Shown: in pieces, positions 61,549-64,000 of the stretch
Numbering within the stretch: the first letter of the stretch is position 1
Layout of the letters: each line of letters starts with the position of its first letter
Origin: Bradyrhizobium diazoefficiens
GTDB taxonomy: Bacteria > Pseudomonadota > Alphaproteobacteria > Rhizobiales > Xanthobacteraceae
DNA: 64,000 nt
Reading direction: 5' to 3'
Assembly (NCBI RefSeq): GCF_016599855.1
Contig: NZ_CP067041.1
Location: 2,790,001-2,854,000, forward strand
Notes under the pieces: generated by a model
Seen by the model: the letters and a program-made list of their open reading frames with translations, nothing else
Database searches by the model: none
Told to the model about the DNA's origin: nothing
Made by a program: the position numbers and the translations under genes

Positions 61549-61580
61549 TGACCTCTCCCCATCGGGAGAGGTCATTTTTT
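61549..61580 (+). terminator. Rho-independent terminator of the peptide-transporter operon
   Basis: TGACCTCTCCC-CAT-CGGGAGAGGTCA followed by TTTTTT: a near-perfect 11-12-bp stem with a T tract, 37 bp after the binding-protein stop. The stem belongs to the same CCTCTCCC family as the palindromes elsewhere in the window. Confidence 0.92.
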
Positions 61581-61602
61581 GTGGCGCTACAACGAAACCT
61601 GC

Positions 61603-61720
61603 AAAACAACCCCATGCACAGTAGCCCGGGCCAATTCTTTCAAGGCCTTGCGCTGTCGACTTGGTAGATTTCGTAAATCCGAAGTTTCGATTGACTCGTC
61701 GGCCAAAACACTGGCATGAT
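61603..61720 (+). repeat. Dispersed intergenic repeat, copy 2
   Basis: AAAACAACCCCATGCACAGT and the next four bases (61603-61626) are identical to the reverse strand at 6766-6789. A second block, 61691-61720 (TTGACTCGTCGGCCAAAACA...), matches 6691-6720 reversed with four differences. The spacer is 64 bases here against 45 in copy 1. The gap 61581-61816 has no gene. Confidence 0.8.
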
Positions 61721-61816
61721 GCCGTCATCGGTAATTCCGAAGAAATGGGCTGGCGGCGCGGCTGGTTCGAGTGAGCGCGGGGTGCACCGTTCGAAAACGA
61801 TGCGCCGCTTGTTCGT

Positions 61817-62437
61817 TCAGGCCACTTCCGCGCCGATGTTGCCGATCCAGTCGCGGGCGAGTGCCACGTCGGCCTGCGATAGCTGATGGCCTGCCGGCAG
61901 GACCTTGTGATCCACCCGCGCACCTGCTTTCGACAATACCGCTGCAAGCTGCGACGAATTGCTTGCCGGCACGATCGGATCAGCCTGCCCGGACAGCAGC
62001 AGGACTGGCTTGCCGCCGAGCTCGGCTTTAGGCGGGGCCGAGAACGGCACCATCGCGCGCAGCAGCACGGCGCCTGCCAGCACGTCCGGCTTCAGCAGCA
62101 ACAGCGCGGCTGCGATGTTGGCGCCGTTGGAGAAGCCGACGGCGACCGGTGCCGCGATGCCATAGCGCTGCCGCGCGTCCGCGACGAAGTCGCCAAGCTC
62201 GAGCGCGCGGCGGCGCACATCCTCCTCGTCGAACACGCCTTCTGCAAGGCGGCGGAAGAAGCGCGGCATGCCGTGTTCGAGCACGCGGCCGCGCGGCGAG
62301 AGCAAAGCGGAGCCGGGTGAGATCATCTTGCCGAGCCCGAGCAGGTCGTTCTCGTCGCCGCCGGTGCCGTGGAGTAGCAGCAGCGGAGGGGAGCCCGCGC
62401 TGGTCGCGGGCTCGAATCGATGGATGAAGTCGCTCAT
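61817..62437 (-). CDS. Carboxylesterase/phospholipase-type alpha/beta hydrolase (MhqD-like)
   Basis: A 206-residue small serine hydrolase. 'PPLLLLHGTGGDENDLLGLGKMISPGSALLSPRGRVLEHGMPRFFRRLAEGVFDEEDV' has the HGTGGDE oxyanion region of the phospholipase/carboxylesterase family; the nucleophile is Ser in VAVGFSNGANIAAAL; Asp in 'LLSGQADPIVP' and His in 'VLPAGHQLSQAD' complete the triad. Its ATG overlaps the stop of the dioxygenase gene, matching the MhqO-MhqD pairing known from quinone and hydroquinone stress loci. Actual substrate unknown. Confidence 0.88.
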   Translation of the reverse strand: MSDFIHRFEPATSAGSPPLLLLHGTGGDENDLLGLGKMISPGSALLSPRGRVLEHGMPRFFRRLAEGVFDEEDVRRRALELGDFVADARQRYGIAAPVAVGFSNGANIAAALLLLKPDVLAGAVLLRAMVPFSAPPKAELGGKPVLLLSGQADPIVPASNSSQLAAVLSKAGARVDHKVLPAGHQLSQADVALARDWIGNIGAEVA

Positions 62438-63372
62438 GACGCGCTCTCTTCCAGGCCCGGCAGAACGCCCTCGATCTGCTTGCGATGCGCTTCGAGGAAG
62501 CTCGGCAGCTTCAGATCACGCCCCAGCGTCGCGACGGGTTCGTCGACGGCGAAGCCGGGGACATCGGTCGCGATTTCGAACAGCACGCCGCCGGGCTCGC
62601 GGAAGTAGACCGAGCGGAAATAGTTGCGGTCCTTCTGCTCGGTCGGGTGCAGGCCATGATTGCTCACGAGCTTTTGCGCCATCTTGCCCTGCTCGGCGTC
62701 ATCAGCCGCGCGGAAGGCGATGTGGTGCACCGAGCCGCCGCCTTGGTGCCCGCGCAAAAAGCCCTTGGCTTCGTAGATGTCGACGACGCTGCCCTCGCCA
62801 TCGCCGGTCGCCTTGAAGCGGATCACCGAGCCTTCGCGCCCGGTCTCCTTGAAGCCGAACACGTCGGTGAGGACGGCAGCCGTCTTCGCCGCGTTGTCGA
62901 GCAGCAGCGTCACGCCGTGGAAGCCGCGGATCGCGTGCTCGGCCGGCACGCCGCCATTGCTCCAGCCGGGCTCGTTCTCGGCGCCGGGAATGCCGACCAG
63001 CGCGAGCGCCATGCCGTCGGGATCGGTGAATGGCAGCACGGACTCGCCAAAGCGCTTCTCCAGCGCCTCATAGGCAATGCCCTTCTCGATGAAGCGCTGC
63101 GTCCAATAGCCGAGCGAGCGCTGCGGCACGCGGAAGGCGGTCTGATGAGTCTCGCCGACGCCGCGGCGCCCGGCCGGCACGCCGGCCCAGGGGAAGAAGG
63201 TCAGGATGGTGCCGGGGCGGCCGGTCTCGTCGCCATAATAGAAATGATAGGTGCCGGGATCGTCGAAATTGACCGTCTTCTTGACGAAGCGCAGGCCGAG
63301 ACCCCGGGTGTAGAAGCCGAAATTGCGGATGGGGTCGCCGGCGATCGCGGTGACGTGGTGCAGTCCAGACAT
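62434..63372 (-). CDS. Ring-cleaving dioxygenase, VOC superfamily (MhqO/MhqA-like)
   Basis: A 312-residue two-module VOC protein. Module 1 begins 'GLHHVTAIAGDPIRNFGFYTRGLGLRFVKKTVNFDDPGTYHFYYGD', with the first metal His in LHHVT; module 2 has 'AIRGFHGVTLLLDNAAKTAAVLTDVFGF', 'GSVHHIAFRAADD' and the final glutamate in 'REPGGVLFEIATDVPGF'. These are the Fe(II) ligands of hydroquinone-type ring-cleaving enzymes. ATG 63372 is chosen because GGAGG lies six bases before it, while ATG 63378 touches the ribosome site. It precedes the esterase in an operon divergent from a LysR regulator, a probable quinone-response unit. Confidence 0.92.
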   Translation of the reverse strand: MSGLHHVTAIAGDPIRNFGFYTRGLGLRFVKKTVNFDDPGTYHFYYGDETGRPGTILTFFPWAGVPAGRRGVGETHQTAFRVPQRSLGYWTQRFIEKGIAYEALEKRFGESVLPFTDPDGMALALVGIPGAENEPGWSNGGVPAEHAIRGFHGVTLLLDNAAKTAAVLTDVFGFKETGREGSVIRFKATGDGEGSVVDIYEAKGFLRGHQGGGSVHHIAFRAADDAEQGKMAQKLVSNHGLHPTEQKDRNYFRSVYFREPGGVLFEIATDVPGFAVDEPVATLGRDLKLPSFLEAHRKQIEGVLPGLEESAS

Positions 63373-63434
63373 TGTCATCCTCCAGAATTCGCAGGAGCGG
63401 TCTTGCTCTTGGACGGAAATATCGTTCTGCTTTA

Positions 63435-63489
63435 GATTGGAGACAATCCATGCAAATATGACGGCTATGTCTACGATTTGGAAACAATC
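63435..63489. promoter_or_regulatory. Candidate LysR-type binding sites between dioxygenase and regulator genes
   Basis: Two similar sites, GATTGGAGACAATC (63435-63448) and GATTTGGAAACAATC (63475-63489), are arranged as direct copies 40 bp apart; each is an imperfect inverted GATT/AATC repeat. The second overlaps the ribosome-site region of the LysR gene, 15 bp before its start, as expected for an autoregulated divergent LysR promoter. Confidence 0.5.
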
Positions 63490-63503
63490 GCCGGAGCCCG
63501 CCC

Positions 63504-64000
63504 TTGGATAAGGTCGCCAGTCTCCGGGCCTTCGTGAAGGTGGTCGAGACCGGCAGCTTTGCCGAGGCCGGCCGGCAGCTGCGGCTGTCGCGCTCGGCGA
63601 TCAGCAAATACATCGCCGACCTCGAGGAGAGCCTCGGCGTCCAGCTTTTGAACCGGACCACGAGGCACGCCAGCCCGACCGAGAACGGCCAGCGCTATTT
63701 CGAACGCGCGGTCGTCATCCTTTCGGAGATCGAGGCCGCCGACCAGGCGGTGACGCAGGCACAGTCGGCGCCGCGCGGATTGTTGCGGGTCAACGCGCCG
63801 ATGTCGTTCGGTACTCTGCGGCTCGGGCCGGTGCTCGCCGATTTCATGGCGCGCTATGGCGAGCTTCAGCTCCAGATCGTGCTCAGCGACGACCTGCTCG
63901 ATCCGGTCCAGGACGGCTTTGACGTGACGTTGCGGATCGCGGAATTGGAATCTTCGAGTTTGATCGCACGCAAGATCACGCCGGTGGCGCGCATGATCTG
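63504..64000 (+). CDS. LysR-family regulator, 5' part (runs off the window)
   Basis: Starts at TTG 63504 with GGAG seven bases upstream; the only nearby ATG is in another frame that stops quickly. The first 165 residues show the LysR helix-turn-helix 'LRAFVKVVETGSFAEAGRQLRLSRSAISKYIADLEESLGVQLLNRTTRHASPTENGQRYFERA' and the beginning of the effector domain ('APRGLLRVNAPMSFGTLRLGPVLADFMARYGELQLQIVLSDDLLDPVQDGFDVTLRIAEL'). This branch often regulates quinone or aromatic response genes. It is divergent from the MhqO/MhqD-like pair and very likely controls it. Confidence 0.92.
   Translation, partial: MDKVASLRAFVKVVETGSFAEAGRQLRLSRSAISKYIADLEESLGVQLLNRTTRHASPTENGQRYFERAVVILSEIEAADQAVTQAQSAPRGLLRVNAPMSFGTLRLGPVLADFMARYGELQLQIVLSDDLLDPVQDGFDVTLRIAELESSSLIARKITPVARMI

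Overview
This 64 kb window is GC-rich chromosomal DNA of an alphaproteobacterium. The gene repertoire (oxalate catabolism, many sugar and peptide ABC transporters, ChvE/Ggu sugar uptake, small lineage-specific proteins) and several families of dispersed palindromic repeats point to Bradyrhizobium or a close relative. That taxonomic call is an inference from content, not a sequence match. No rRNA, tRNA, CRISPR array, transposase or prophage gene was found. Most of the window is ordinary, tightly packed catabolic operons; the first 6.8 kb and a few intergenic gaps are more degenerate.

Layout. 1-6.8 kb: gene-poor accessory stretch with a partial SRPBCC protein, an alpha/beta-hydrolase remnant, a cyclase-TolB-TPR protein, a secreted esterase-like protein, small proteins (a GcrA-like protein with an apparent frameshift, a 58-residue acidic protein, an ABM-fold protein, dodecin) and an MFS pseudogene. 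6.8-13.2 kb: oxalate module, with frc, oxc and a GntR regulator leftward and a fused ADP-forming acyl-CoA synthetase rightward, facing each other across two near-identical operators. 13.2-21.2 kb: IclR regulator, NYN-domain protein, adenine deaminase, then the glyoxylate-to-glycerate genes gcl-hyi-glxR and a DUF1236 protein. 21.2-23.8 kb: a split ThDP decarboxylase-like pair facing a D-2-hydroxyacid dehydrogenase. 23.9-32.3 kb: GNAT, arginine-decarboxylase-like enzyme, iron-permease-like protein, Lrp regulator and alanine dehydrogenase, a YeiH-type exporter and a fumarylacetoacetase-family enzyme.

32.6-44.9 kb: galactose/arabinose region, with a YtfQRT-YjfF-type importer, a FadR-type regulator, a sugar 1-dehydrogenase, aldose epimerase and lactonase (the first oxidative steps), then ChvE-GguA-GguB. 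The dehydratase and semialdehyde dehydrogenase needed to finish a non-phosphorylative route are not in the window. 45.0-54.5 kb: polyol module, with HAD phosphatase, SorC regulator, SmoEFGK-type importer, SDR dehydrogenase, ribulokinase-like FGGY kinase and PfkB kinase. 54.6-61.5 kb: amidase followed by a complete Dpp/Opp-type transporter whose binding-protein gene comes last. 61.8-64 kb: esterase and ring-cleaving dioxygenase (MhqD/MhqO-like) divergent from a LysR regulator cut by the window end.

The most interesting non-coding signals are the twin operators of the oxalate divergon, dyads placed on candidate promoters of gcl, ytfQ and the polyol operon, stem-loops between the binding-protein gene and the next transporter gene in three independent ABC operons, and a repeat whose 24-base core is identical at 6.77 kb and 61.6 kb. 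No clearly novel multi-gene system was identified. The closest candidates are ADP-dependent oxalate activation by the fused synthetase and the unassigned split ThDP enzyme plus dehydrogenase.
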